From Paenibacillus vini (lineage in GTDB: Bacteria > Bacillota > Bacilli > Paenibacillales > Paenibacillaceae), in assembly GCF_018403325.1 (NCBI RefSeq), contig NZ_BOSL01000001.1, positions 124,001-188,000 of the forward strand: a DNA stretch of 64,000 bases, read 5' to 3'. Numbering within the stretch: the stretch's first letter is position 1; each line of letters starts with the position of its first letter. Below, one piece after another: positions 26,009-34,431 of the stretch. A model generated the notes under the pieces. It was not told where the DNA came from. It did not search any database and saw only the letters and a list, made by a program, of their open reading frames with translations. The position numbers were made by a program, and so were the translations under genes.

Positions 26009-26653
26009 TTAATGATCCATGATTCCTGAATCTCGGGCTTTACGGGTGGCTTCCCGCCTTCCTTTTACGTTAAGCTTCGAATAGATCGTTGAGATGTAAT
26101 TTTTAACCGTCCCTTCACTGAGATACAACACCTCGGCAATTTCTTGATTACGCAGGCCGGCAGCCAGCTTATGCAATACATCTACTTCACGGGCAGTGAG
26201 CCCAAATTCATTACTTTTCGCAGGGGTGGTATTGTTCATGTTCTTGATCATTTTACTTGCCATTTCCTGCGAAATTAAAGTTCCTCCCGCCTGAACCACC
26301 CGTATGCCTGCAGCCAGGTCCTTGGGATGAATGGCTTTGAGCAGATAACCTTCTGCGCCATAGCTTAACGCCGCTAATACATATTCCACTTCTTTATAGG
26401 AGGTCAGCATGATGATTTTGGTGGCAGGTATTCGCTCTTTAATCAGAGCTGTTGCGGCTACGCCGTCCATGACTGGCATGTTGACATCCATCAACACAAT
26501 ATCCGGCTTCAACTGCTCGCAGCCTTTTATGGCTTCTTCTCCATTTTTGGCTAAGCCGACAATTTCCAAGTCCTCTTCCATGGACAGCACGATATGTAAG
26601 CTCTCGAGAATTAACTCTTGGTCATCCGCAATCAGCACTTTAATCTTCGCCAT
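26009..26653 (-). CDS. NarL/LuxR-type response regulator
   Basis: A 214-residue regulator. Receiver domain residues 1-120 (VLIADDQELI acidic pocket, DIVLMDVNMP phosphoacceptor Asp, KIIMLTSYKE, conserved Lys in GYLLKAIHP). LuxR HTH at the C-terminus (LTAREVDVLHKLAAGLRNQEIAEVLYLSEGTVKNYISTIYSKLNV). The start overlaps the stop of the kinase gene. It resembles LiaR/YxjL-type regulators. Targets are unknown; the CPBP/DUF1772 genes at 24554-25919 are candidates by position. Confidence 0.92.
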   Translation of the reverse strand: MAKIKVLIADDQELILESLHIVLSMEEDLEIVGLAKNGEEAIKGCEQLKPDIVLMDVNMPVMDGVAATALIKERIPATKIIMLTSYKEVEYVLAALSYGAEGYLLKAIHPKDLAAGIRVVQAGGTLISQEMASKMIKNMNNTTPAKSNEFGLTAREVDVLHKLAAGLRNQEIAEVLYLSEGTVKNYISTIYSKLNVKGRREATRKARDSGIMDH

Positions 26654-27815
26654 GCGGTATCACTCCTTTTAACGGGATTTCGCATCTGACTTCGGTCATT
26701 ACTGGAGTTTCCTCCCCGGATGATAGCAGCAGGCTGCCTCCCAGCCGCTCAACCCGATGCTTCATCGTGGTCAAGCCGAAGCCATAATTTAAGCTGTCGA
26801 TCGGTATACCGTTATTTCGAACGGACAATTGCAGATGGTTCTCAAAATAGGTAAGCTCCAGATGCAGTTGAGATGCTTTTCCGTGTTTTAGCGCATTTGT
26901 AAATGACTCCTGGATGACCCGCAGAACCGCTTGCCGTACTTCAAAACGTAGGGGACGCTCTGTCTCCGGCAGACTCAAAGTCAGGGCTGTACCCGTGTGC
27001 TCCCGGAAACGGACCGCAAGGGATTCAACCTGTCGGATCAGACTGGATTCCTCTTCTTCCCCCATCTCGTGTACGATGTTTCTCATTTCATCCAGATTTG
27101 TCTCAGCCAATGTTCTTATGCGAATTAACCGATCTTTGGCCTCGGCGGGCTTGCTGTCCATAAGGGAAATAGAAGCATCAAGGCTCAGAATGAGGGAGAT
27201 AAAGGAATGCCCTAATGTATCATGAAGCTCCTTGGACATGCGGTTGCGCTCTTCAAGCAACGTCATTTTCTCGATCTCGGCCGAGTAATGAGTGAGCAGC
27301 TTATTTTGCTGTTCCACTTCGGCTACCAGTTTATTTTTCTGATGATACGCATTGGCGACGAAGCTTGCCCACATACCGATGAAGCAGAACAGCAGATTGT
27401 CTGTTCCGATACTTAGGGTTTGCTCCCAAGGTAATCTTAGGTAAGACTGAAAGGAAAAAGGAATCGAAACAAGCAAGGGAATGATCCAAAGGGTTTGCTT
27501 GGTCAATAAGTACCCCATTGTAAGACTCGGCAGCAAATAGTCCGCTTTTGAAGTCAGATCCGGATCAATAACTGAATTCACATAATAAGAACCGCCAAGC
27601 ACCAGCTCCAGGATGCAAAACCAGACTTTGTTCATCCGGCGCCCAGGAAACCAGAATAGCAAAGGGACGACCAGGGCTAAGCTCAACCAGATCAAGTTTA
27701 ATAACGTTCGGTTCGAAAACTCACTTACTGCCAGGACCCGAAGTAACAGCAAAATATAATGGTATGATCGAAGAGCGAATATACCCCAATCCATAAAAGA
27801 TAATATTTTTTTCAT
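26640..27815 (-). CDS. Sensor histidine kinase (HisKA_3)
   Basis: A 391-residue membrane kinase with about six N-terminal helices and no large extracellular domain. The phosphoacceptor region is EERNRMSKELHDTLGHSFISLIL (His in ELHDTLGH), and the HATPase_c domain shows VIQESFTNALKHG and NYGFGLTTMKHRVERLGG. Its compact sensor suggests detection of a membrane-linked signal. It overlaps the response regulator gene by 14 bp; the two form one unit. Confidence 0.92.
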   Translation of the reverse strand: MKKILSFMDWGIFALRSYHYILLLLRVLAVSEFSNRTLLNLIWLSLALVVPLLFWFPGRRMNKVWFCILELVLGGSYYVNSVIDPDLTSKADYLLPSLTMGYLLTKQTLWIIPLLVSIPFSFQSYLRLPWEQTLSIGTDNLLFCFIGMWASFVANAYHQKNKLVAEVEQQNKLLTHYSAEIEKMTLLEERNRMSKELHDTLGHSFISLILSLDASISLMDSKPAEAKDRLIRIRTLAETNLDEMRNIVHEMGEEEESSLIRQVESLAVRFREHTGTALTLSLPETERPLRFEVRQAVLRVIQESFTNALKHGKASQLHLELTYFENHLQLSVRNNGIPIDSLNYGFGLTTMKHRVERLGGSLLLSSGEETPVMTEVRCEIPLKGVIPHGED

Positions 27816-27847
27816 AGCATCATCATACAGGAAATCCCAAAAAATAG

Positions 27848-27973
27848 GGTAAAATTTTAGGGATCCCGTGCTCTATAAGTAAGACATTTTCAGATATCGG
27901 GGCTACGATTGCTGATAATTTTAATGTAACCATGCCACGGTTTGGCCAGAGTCTTCTGCAGGCGCTTAGATAA
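27848..27973 (+). pseudogene. Possible 3' remnant of an unknown gene
   Basis: An open frame without a plausible start ends [20 protein letters not shown] then QSLLQALR and TAA at 27971, 18 bp before a clear plus-strand terminator that otherwise has no gene. It may be the tail of a deleted gene, or the transcript may be a small RNA. I do not recognise the family. Confidence 0.35.
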
Positions 27974-27990
27974 ACTTGATATGATTTTCA

Positions 27991-28018
27991 AAAGAGGGGC
28001 ATGTGGCCTCTCTTTTTT
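27991..28018 (+). terminator. Orphan terminator
   Basis: Stem AAAGAGGGGC / GCCTCTCTTT (one G-U pair), loop ATGT(G), then six T. No intact plus-strand gene lies upstream. Confidence 0.7.
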
Positions 28019-28066
28019 GTTGTGTTGCATTTCGGCACCGAAATATCTACAATTACGTTTAAGAGA

Positions 28067-28084
28067 TTAAACCAACGAACTAAT
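28067..28084. promoter_or_regulatory. Operator of the ArsR-type regulator, site 1
   Basis: TTAAACCAACGAACTAAT. Its reverse complement matches site 2 at 28439 in 16 of 18 bases. It lies just before the regulator gene. Confidence 0.6.
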
Positions 28085-28100
28085 AGGACGGGTGACTCGC

Positions 28101-28424
28101 ATGAGCCGGCAAACCGAAGAGATTTTACAGCAATTCAAAGCTTGCATCCCTTTATTGGAAGTACTGACCGATGAAAACCGTCAGGCTATTATTATGCTGT
28201 TAGCGCAAAACAAACAGGGTCTTAATGTTAATACCATAGCAGGCCATATCAATTTATCCAGACCGGCAGTATCCCATCATTTAAAGGTGTTGAAACAGTC
28301 CGGTTTTATCAAATCCGAGAAAAAAGGCGTAGAGAACTACTATATACTAACTGTCCGTGAACCGCTTGGTCAGCTTAAATCATTAATTACTGCCGTTGAA
28401 GACGAATGCAATGGGCCTCAGTGA
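28101..28424 (+). CDS. ArsR-type HTH regulator
   Basis: A 107-residue winged helix: LLEVLTDENRQAIIMLLAQNKQGLNVNTIAGHINLSRPAVSHHLKVLKQSGFIKSEKKG, then ENYYILTV. No metal-binding cysteine pair is present, so it is not a classical metal sensor. An in-frame GTG lies at 28092; I prefer the ATG at 28101, though the ribosome binding site (GGACGGG) suits either. Matching operator-like 18-mers before this gene and before the MDR reductase at 28486 indicate self-control and control of that enzyme. Confidence 0.8.
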   Translation: MSRQTEEILQQFKACIPLLEVLTDENRQAIIMLLAQNKQGLNVNTIAGHINLSRPAVSHHLKVLKQSGFIKSEKKGVENYYILTVREPLGQLKSLITAVEDECNGPQ

Positions 28425-28438
28425 TTTTATTTACTCCA

Positions 28439-28456
28439 ATTGGTTCGTTTGTTTAA
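28439..28456. promoter_or_regulatory. Operator of the ArsR-type regulator, site 2
   Basis: ATTGGTTCGTTTGTTTAA, 30 bp before the MDR reductase gene. Inverted relative to site 1, 16/18 identical. Confidence 0.6.
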
Positions 28457-28485
28457 ACTAATAATCATAAAAGGGGCGATATGAG

Positions 28486-29487
28486 ATGAAGGCTATAACC
28501 ATAGAGAAATACGGAAAAGAAGTTCCCTTAGTAATGACAGAACAACCCATGCCGAATATCGGAGAACAGGATGTGCTCGTGGAAATTCATGCAGCCAGCC
28601 TAAATCCAATTGACTATAAGATCAAGGAAGGAAAAATGAAGCTTCTATTGAATTACCGGTTTCCTTTAATTTTGGGAAATGACTTCTCCGGAGTTGTAGT
28701 TAAGATTGGCGATCGGGTGACTACATTTAAACCCGGAGATGAGGTTTACGGCAGACCCCGCAAGAACAGAATCGGAACATTAGCGGAGTTTATTGCTGTT
28801 CATGAGGAAGATATTTGTCTAAAACCGCAGAATCTAACCTTTGAAGAGGCGGCATCGATTCCGCTAATTGGACTTACGACTTACCAAGCTTTTGTTGATA
28901 TACTGCATCTTCAAAAAGATCAAAAAATATTGATTCACGCAGGGTCGGGAGGCGTTGGAACCTTCGCCATTCAATTGGCCAAGCAGATGGGTGCTTTTGT
29001 TGCCACAACCGCAAGCGAGAAGGGCTTTGATTTGGTCAAATCGTTGGGGGCCGATCAAATTATAAATTATAAAAAAGAGAATTTTGAAGAGGTCCTTACC
29101 GGATATGATGCTGTTTTTGATACTTTGGGGGGAGAAGCCTTGGAAAAATCATTCCGCGTCCTGAAACCTGGCGGACAAGTTGTGTCCATCTCCGGCATGC
29201 CCAACGCCAGATTTGGCAAGGAAGCGAAACTGGGCTGGCTGAAGACAACCCTTTTGTCCATCGTGAGCCGGAAGATCACAGCCATAGAGAAGAAGAGCCA
29301 AACCAGATATCACTTCCTTTTTATGAAACCAAGCGGAGAGCAATTGAAGGTTATCAAGGAATTTATTGAAGGAGGACTCATTAAGCCTATTATTGATAAG
29401 GTGTATCCTTTGAAAGATGCCGGGCAGGCCTTTAATTACCTGGAAAGCGGAAGAGCCAAGGGAAAAGTAGTCATTAAAATAAAATAG
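28486..29487 (+). CDS. NADP-dependent MDR oxidoreductase
   Basis: A 333-residue zinc-free medium-chain reductase: GroES-like N-domain (HAASLNPIDYKIKEGKMK; LGNDFSGVVVKIGDRVTTFKPGDEVYGR), then the nucleotide site (ILIHAGSGGVGTFAIQLAKQMGAFVATTAS). It resembles quinone/enone reductases of the YfmJ/QOR group. It is preceded by a second operator copy of the ArsR-type regulator immediately upstream, so it is probably derepressed by a reactive electrophile or similar stress. Confidence 0.87.
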   Translation: MKAITIEKYGKEVPLVMTEQPMPNIGEQDVLVEIHAASLNPIDYKIKEGKMKLLLNYRFPLILGNDFSGVVVKIGDRVTTFKPGDEVYGRPRKNRIGTLAEFIAVHEEDICLKPQNLTFEEAASIPLIGLTTYQAFVDILHLQKDQKILIHAGSGGVGTFAIQLAKQMGAFVATTASEKGFDLVKSLGADQIINYKKENFEEVLTGYDAVFDTLGGEALEKSFRVLKPGGQVVSISGMPNARFGKEAKLGWLKTTLLSIVSRKITAIEKKSQTRYHFLFMKPSGEQLKVIKEFIEGGLIKPIIDKVYPLKDAGQAFNYLESGRAKGKVVIKIK

Positions 29488-29519
29488 ATGGAAGAGACCG
29501 TCCATAACCGGCTTCCCTA

Positions 29520-30578
29520 TCAATCATATTGGCCTCTAGCTTTCTCATGATTTAGCAGCCATTCTTTGCGTGCGACTCCGCCGCCATACCCACCGAGTCC
29601 GCCGTCGGAGTTGATCACGCGGTGGCAGGGAATGACGATCGCGAGCTGATTGGCCCCGTTCGCTTGCGCTACAGCGCGATAGGCAGTAGGCTTACCAAGC
29701 GCCAGTGCGATGTCGGCGTAGGATCGAGTTTCTCCCGGTGGAATTTGTCTCAGCTGTTCCCACACGCTCTTCTGAAAAGGCGAGCCCATAAGATGGAGAG
29801 GCGTCTGGAACTCGGTAAAAGATCCATCGAAGAATTGAGTCAGTTCTCGCTCAATAGACTGAATTGGTGCTGTTTGTCCGGGGATAATGGCCGCTTTTAA
29901 TCGTGTCCGCAGCCTTTCAACTTCGCGTTCTAACCCTCGACGATCTACAAATTCCAAGAGATAGAGCTCCTTTTCATCCGCTATAGCAACCATAGGGCCG
30001 AGTTGCGTGTCCAACCATGTTGCTTTAAGAATACGACTATCATCCAACAGCGTAGGAGGTGCGCCCATAATGCGGGAAAATGCATCCCGAAATCCGCTGC
30101 TGGAATCATAACCTGAAGCTAATTGTGTATCAATAATTTTCCCTCCTGATCGGATGCTCTTCAAAGCCAAGCCCATTCGACGGGCCCGAGCGTATTCCAC
30201 AAAGGTCATGCCGAAGCGCTTTTTAAACTGACGGCGGGCCGTTGATTCATCGATGGATAGAGCCTGGAAGTCCCTTGCCTTCCATCGCTTTTCGGGGTTT
30301 ACCTCAACCGCTTCGACGAGTAAGCGAATGATATCCGAGACTTGATTCGGATGGGACAAGGGCTGGCAGCGCTGACAGGGACGGAAGGAAGCCAGAAGAG
30401 CTTGCTGGGCTGTCTCGTAAAACTCGCAGTTATCGTACTTCGGCTTCCTGGCCGGACAAGTAGGTCGGCAAAACACGCCCGTGGACGTGACGCCTACATA
30501 GAAGACACCTTCGTAGTCCGATCTTTTTTCGATAAGTGCTTTATAGTATTCGGCCTTGCGTTCCTCGTTAAGGATCAT
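29520..30578 (-). CDS. ada: Ada: methylphosphotriester sensor and O6-methylguanine methyltransferase
   Basis: A 352-residue full-length Ada. The N-terminal zinc/methyl-acceptor domain has the four cysteines C37, C41, C68 and C71 (FCRPTCPARKP ... RPCQRC). A central AraC HTH follows (ARRQFKKRFGMTFVEYARARR; SGYDSSSGFRDAFSRIMG). The C-terminal methyltransferase carries VIPCHRVINSDGGLGGYGGG with the acceptor Cys. It repairs O6-methylguanine and, once methylated on the N-domain, activates the adaptive response. Bacillus subtilis splits these functions into AdaA and AdaB; here they are one chain. Confidence 0.93.
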   Translation of the reverse strand: MILNEERKAEYYKALIEKRSDYEGVFYVGVTSTGVFCRPTCPARKPKYDNCEFYETAQQALLASFRPCQRCQPLSHPNQVSDIIRLLVEAVEVNPEKRWKARDFQALSIDESTARRQFKKRFGMTFVEYARARRMGLALKSIRSGGKIIDTQLASGYDSSSGFRDAFSRIMGAPPTLLDDSRILKATWLDTQLGPMVAIADEKELYLLEFVDRRGLEREVERLRTRLKAAIIPGQTAPIQSIERELTQFFDGSFTEFQTPLHLMGSPFQKSVWEQLRQIPPGETRSYADIALALGKPTAYRAVAQANGANQLAIVIPCHRVINSDGGLGGYGGGVARKEWLLNHEKARGQYD

Positions 30579-30744
30579 AATTCCACCTACATATTAAGAT
30601 TGGGATGAGTTTATTATATATCGCCCGGACGACGGCCGTAGCCGAAAATCAGGCATCTATTTTTTTGATTGACAAAGGGAAAATGAAGGAAATAAAATAC
30701 GGATAGTACCCGATTGGTATTTCAAGTACTATTGGAGGATCCGG

Positions 30745-31350
30745 ATGGATAAGGATAGTAAGAAAAGAAAACGAATTTTGGAGTACGCCCTGCAGCAGTT
30801 TGTCACTGTCGGTTACTCTAAAGTTTCGACATCACAGATTGCGTCCGACCTGAAAATGAGCAAGTCGACCTTTTATAAATACTTTACAAGTAAGGAAGAG
30901 CTGCTGTTTGCAGTAATCGATGACTTTTACAATTTATTTGAGCAAGAAGTCCAAAGCATTATTAACGACGACAGGGTGGAGATCACTGAAAAGGTGCAGT
31001 TGTTTATCCTAAGTGTCAGGAGGCGGTTTAGCCAATTGCACGTCTCGGTGGTCGAAGACTTACGACGGGCCGTCCCGGAAGCCTATGCACATCTTGAGGA
31101 ACGCCGGAAGAGCATCATAACGGGTACGCTCATCGGCATGTTCGAACAGGGGGCGAGGGATGGATTTTTCCGTTCCGATATTCCGCCGGTTATTATCGCG
31201 AACGTCTTGATTCAAGCGATGCAGCATTTGGAGCATCCGGAGGTGATCGGCCGGCTGGAATACAACTTCGTTGATATGTTTCACCAAGTGTTCTCGGTCA
31301 TTATGGAAGGCAGCTTATCGGAGGAGGGGCGTGAACGTTTCCGTTCATGA
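30745..31350 (+). CDS. TetR family regulator
   Basis: A 201-residue repressor. HTH: ILEYALQQFVTVGYSKVSTSQIASDLKMSKSTFYKYFTSKEELLFAVID. The C-terminal domain (VEDLRRAVPEAYAHLEERRKSIITGTLIGMFEQGARDGFFRSDIP) is of the TetR_C type found in efflux regulators. GGAGG precedes the ATG. An inverted repeat ATAGTAC / GTACTAT (30703-30732) in its promoter may be its operator. It precedes the interrupted FAD monooxygenase gene by 42 bp and may share its transcript. Confidence 0.85.
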   Translation: MDKDSKKRKRILEYALQQFVTVGYSKVSTSQIASDLKMSKSTFYKYFTSKEELLFAVIDDFYNLFEQEVQSIINDDRVEITEKVQLFILSVRRRFSQLHVSVVEDLRRAVPEAYAHLEERRKSIITGTLIGMFEQGARDGFFRSDIPPVIIANVLIQAMQHLEHPEVIGRLEYNFVDMFHQVFSVIMEGSLSEEGRERFRS

Positions 31351-31392
31351 TCTCTATTATTTCGAAGTTTGGCGGAAAGTGGGGAGCTTGAG

Positions 31393-32550
31393 ATGAAGGC
31401 AATCATTATCGGTGCGGGGATCGGCGGGCTGTGTACAGCCATTGCTTTGGGTAAAATCGGGATCAATGTGAAAGTGTTCGAAAGCAAGCAAGAAGTACGT
31501 TTTGCAGGTGCCGGACTCGGAATCGGGGCGAACGCCGTCCGGGCATTGCAGAAGCTTGATGTAGGCGAGCAAGTTCTTCGGGCAGGGAAGCTGTTGGAAG
31601 AGCTGCGCATCCTTACGCCCGCAGGGAAAATACTGCAACGCACGGCTACAGCCGCCATTAGCCGCAAATACGGACCCGATAATGTTACGATTGAACGGGG
31701 AAATCTGCTAGAACTGCTCTTGTATGCTTTAGGTCCGGAGCAGATTGTTCATACCGGGAAGACTTACAGGCATTTTGAACAAGATGATTCCGGGGTGAAA
31801 GTGTAGTTTGAAGACGGTTCGACGGAGGAGGGGGATTTCCTGGTCGCCGCAGACGGTGTTCATTCCCGTATTCGCGAGGCTCTGCTGCCGGACGCAAAGC
31901 CGCAATATGCGGGGTACACTTGTTGGAGAGCGGTTGTACAGGCAACCCAGGACTTGCCTTCCTATAATCCGGATATATTTATAGAAACCTGGGGCCGCAG
32001 AGGACGATTTGGTCTGGTTCCCTTGCCGAACAACCGGATTTACTGGTTCGCCTGCTTGAATGCCAAATCTCCGAACTCCCAGATAAGAAGCTATACTACA
32101 CGGGACTTACTGGAGAGATTTGAGGGATATCATGAACCGATACCTCAATTACTGGCGCAAACCCCAGATCATCCATTGCTCCAACATGATATTTACGATC
32201 TGCCGCCCATTCGCCGTTTTGCGTTCGGACGCATCGCTTTACTCGGTGACGCGGCACATGCCATGACGCCCAATATGGGCCAAGGAGCCGGGCAGGCTAT
32301 TGAAGATGCTGTCATCCTGGCAAATCACTTGAAACACAATTCTGCCATTACAACGGCGCTGCAAGGATATGAACGCGAACGTGTCGGCCGAACCGGGAGA
32401 ATTACCAGAATGTCCAACCGGATCGGAATGGCGGCACAGCTGCAGGGACGCGTTTCGGCCGCCCTTCGGGATGCTCTGTTTCCAGCTATTCCGGCAAGAG
32501 TCTTGGAGAAGCAGCTGGAGGATCTATATGAAGTAAGACTTGGAGAATAA
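31393..32550 (+). pseudogene. FAD-dependent monooxygenase interrupted by one stop codon
   Basis: A 386-codon frame that is intact except for a TAG at codon 138 (31804-31806); no frameshift is needed. Both halves are well conserved: IIGAGIGGLCTAIALGKIGI (dinucleotide fold), FLVAADGVHSRIR (DG motif) and LLGDAAHAMTPNMGQGAGQA (GD motif), as in UbiH/salicylate-hydroxylase-type aromatic monooxygenases. A CAG-to-TAG change would explain it. The C-terminal part alone lacks the FAD site, so the gene is probably inactive unless the stop is a sequencing error. Downstream of a TetR gene. Confidence 0.85.
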
Positions 32551-32607
32551 TTTGAAATGATTCACTTTTAAAAATATAAATAGAACAGCAGGAGAAGAGG
32601 GAGAAGA

Positions 32608-33342
32608 GTGAGTCAAGAAGGGGTTCGAGTAAAATCATTTACGGCCACAGAAGATAAAGGCAGCTTTCTGCAGGGAGTGAAGGATTGTATTCCAACCTTG
32701 CTGGGTTATTTGAGCATCGGATTTGCGGCGGGTGTTCTGGAGAAGACCGCGGGTATGAGCATCATGGAAATCATACTGCTGAGTGTATTGCTGTATGCAG
32801 GCTCCGCACAGTTTATTGCGGCCGGAATGATTGCTGTAGGGAGCTCGGCAACAGCGATTATAATCACGATATTTTTTGTGAATTTACGGCATATTCTGCT
32901 CAGTGCGGCGCTGTCACCCTATTTTCGGCAGCTTACCATGTTTAAAAATATGCTGATCGGCTCACTTTTAACGGATGAGACCTTTGGTGTTGCGATTAAT
33001 GAGGCTGCAAAAAGAAAGCAGATTCATGAAAAATGGATGCACGGTCTAAATCTGACAGCGTACCTCAACTGGATCGTCGCCAATATTGCAGGCGCCTATT
33101 TGGGGCAATGGATTTCCGACCCGGAAAAATTCGGGCTGGATTTTGCTCTGCCCGCTATGTTTATCGGTTTGTTGATCCTCGCGATGGTTAGCCGTAAAAA
33201 GGTGAAGCTTGATGTTATCGTGGCGATTTGTGCGGTGTTCATTACGGTAGGCGTTGCGCTGATATTCCCGGGAAATGTGGGGGTTATTGTAGCTACGGTA
33301 GTCGCTTCTACGATTGGAATGGTGATAGATAAATGGAAGTAA
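32608..33342 (+). CDS. azlC: AzlC family branched-chain amino acid exporter subunit
   Basis: A 244-residue membrane protein. GYLSIGFAAGVLEKTAGMSIMEI, LLYAGSAQFIAAGMIAVG and FFVNLRHILLSAALSPYF are the conserved AzlC motifs. It works with AzlD, encoded just downstream with a 10-bp overlap, to export branched-chain amino acids or analogues. The start is a GTG at 32608 with AGAGGGA upstream. No Lrp-type AzlB regulator is next to it. Confidence 0.85.
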   Translation: MSQEGVRVKSFTATEDKGSFLQGVKDCIPTLLGYLSIGFAAGVLEKTAGMSIMEIILLSVLLYAGSAQFIAAGMIAVGSSATAIIITIFFVNLRHILLSAALSPYFRQLTMFKNMLIGSLLTDETFGVAINEAAKRKQIHEKWMHGLNLTAYLNWIVANIAGAYLGQWISDPEKFGLDFALPAMFIGLLILAMVSRKKVKLDVIVAICAVFITVGVALIFPGNVGVIVATVVASTIGMVIDKWK

Positions 33343-33656
33343 GATGGGATGTCTTTTTGATTATTATCGGGTCTGCGCTGGTGACATTCTTACCTCGGGT
33401 ATTGCCACTTATGGTGTTGAGTCGAATGGAGCTCCCGGAATGGGGAATTCGCTGGCTGAACTACGTTCCCATATCCGTCATGGCGGCATTGGTTGGACAG
33501 GAGTTACTGTTGCAGGATGGGCAGTTTTCTCTAATGAACAATATTGAGCTGTTGGCAGCGATCCCTACGGTTCTTGTCGCTATGAAGACGAAAAGTCTGC
33601 TCGGAACAGTAGTGGCTGGGATGGTTTCGATTATGGTTTTACGTTACTTCTTATAA
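33333..33656 (+). CDS. azlD: AzlD domain-containing protein
   Basis: A 107-residue partner of AzlC with about four helices: IIGSALVTFLPRVLPLMVLSRMELPEWGIRWLNYVPISVMAALVGQELL. It overlaps azlC by 10 bp and is followed by a terminator, so the two form a bicistronic exporter operon. Confidence 0.85.
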   Translation: MEVRWDVFLIIIGSALVTFLPRVLPLMVLSRMELPEWGIRWLNYVPISVMAALVGQELLLQDGQFSLMNNIELLAAIPTVLVAMKTKSLLGTVVAGMVSIMVLRYFL

Positions 33657-33685
33657 CAGGATAGTCGCAGAATAGATAGAAATTT

Positions 33686-33723
33686 AACGAGGGGGACAAG
33701 AACCGGCCCCTTCGTTTTTTTGT
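33686..33723 (+). terminator. Terminator of azlCD
   Basis: AACGAGGGG / CCCCTTCGTT stem with a 12-base loop, followed by seven T. Confidence 0.8.
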
Positions 33724-33807
33724 TGGATGGGGCCGGATGCCGCACAAACCTCAATCGTTGTCACCTTCCTCCTCCTCAATAAAGTCTTTGGCCGCTCAAG
33801 ATACCTC

Positions 33808-34257
33808 TCACGCTTTCCGAACAAGGGGCGAGTAAAATACGTCACTATGCATATGCTGAATTCTACCCCAGTTACCGGGATTGGTCGTGTCCGGAGAGCG
33901 GCGCTCAAGAATAGCCTGATATAGATCGGTTTTTTCTTCCAAGTGGGCAACGTGCCGTTTGGCTTCTTCGAGCTTGGCGAGAGCCGCTTCTTTATGCTCC
34001 ATCATGAGTTTGTAGCGTTGCGGAATGGTTGAATCTCCTTCGAGGCATAAATCGACGTACATTTTAATGACTTCAATCGGCATACCGGATTGCTTGAGGC
34101 ATTTGACGCCATGCAGCCAGTTGATGGATTCTTCATCGAACATCCGGATATTATTCTCATTGCGCTGTACGCTTGGCACCAGGCCTTTATCCGTGTAAAA
34201 GCGCACGGCGTGCTCGGTAAGTCCCGTGATCTGGGCAGCTTCTTTGACCGTATGCAT
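33808..34257 (-). CDS. MerR family transcriptional regulator
   Basis: A 149-residue MerR protein: HTH TVKEAAQITGLTEHAVRFYTDKGLVPSVQRNENNIRMFDEESINWLHGVKCLKQSGM, then a long dimerisation coiled coil (LMMEHKEAALAKLEEAKRHVAHLEEKTDLYQAIL). It lacks metal-binding cysteines and so belongs to the AdhR/NmlR-like group that senses carbonyl or redox stress. It is divergent from an aldo-keto reductase whose promoter has the MerR-type 19-bp spacer with a palindrome. Confidence 0.87.
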   Translation of the reverse strand: MHTVKEAAQITGLTEHAVRFYTDKGLVPSVQRNENNIRMFDEESINWLHGVKCLKQSGMPIEVIKMYVDLCLEGDSTIPQRYKLMMEHKEAALAKLEEAKRHVAHLEEKTDLYQAILERRSPDTTNPGNWGRIQHMHSDVFYSPLVRKA

Positions 34258-34294
34258 GTAAAATCCTCCTTGGAAAATAAATTTCTAAAGACGC

Positions 34295-34325
34295 TTGACT
34301 TCGTGTAACACGAAGGTTCTAAGCT
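34295..34325 (+). promoter_or_regulatory. MerR-type promoter for the aldo-keto reductase
   Basis: TTGACT (34295-34300) and TAAGCT (34320-34325) are 19 bp apart. The perfect palindrome CTTCGTG-TAA-CACGAAG (34299-34315) fills the spacer, as in MerR-activated promoters. Confidence 0.75.
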
Positions 34326-34431
34326 GATTGTATTGTAAATCGGCTGCAAGCGGAACCCCAATTTGCAGTATCAATCTCCCGGGGTTGGCGTCTATTTGCA
34401 GTTATACATTTAAACAATAGGAGGAATTACC

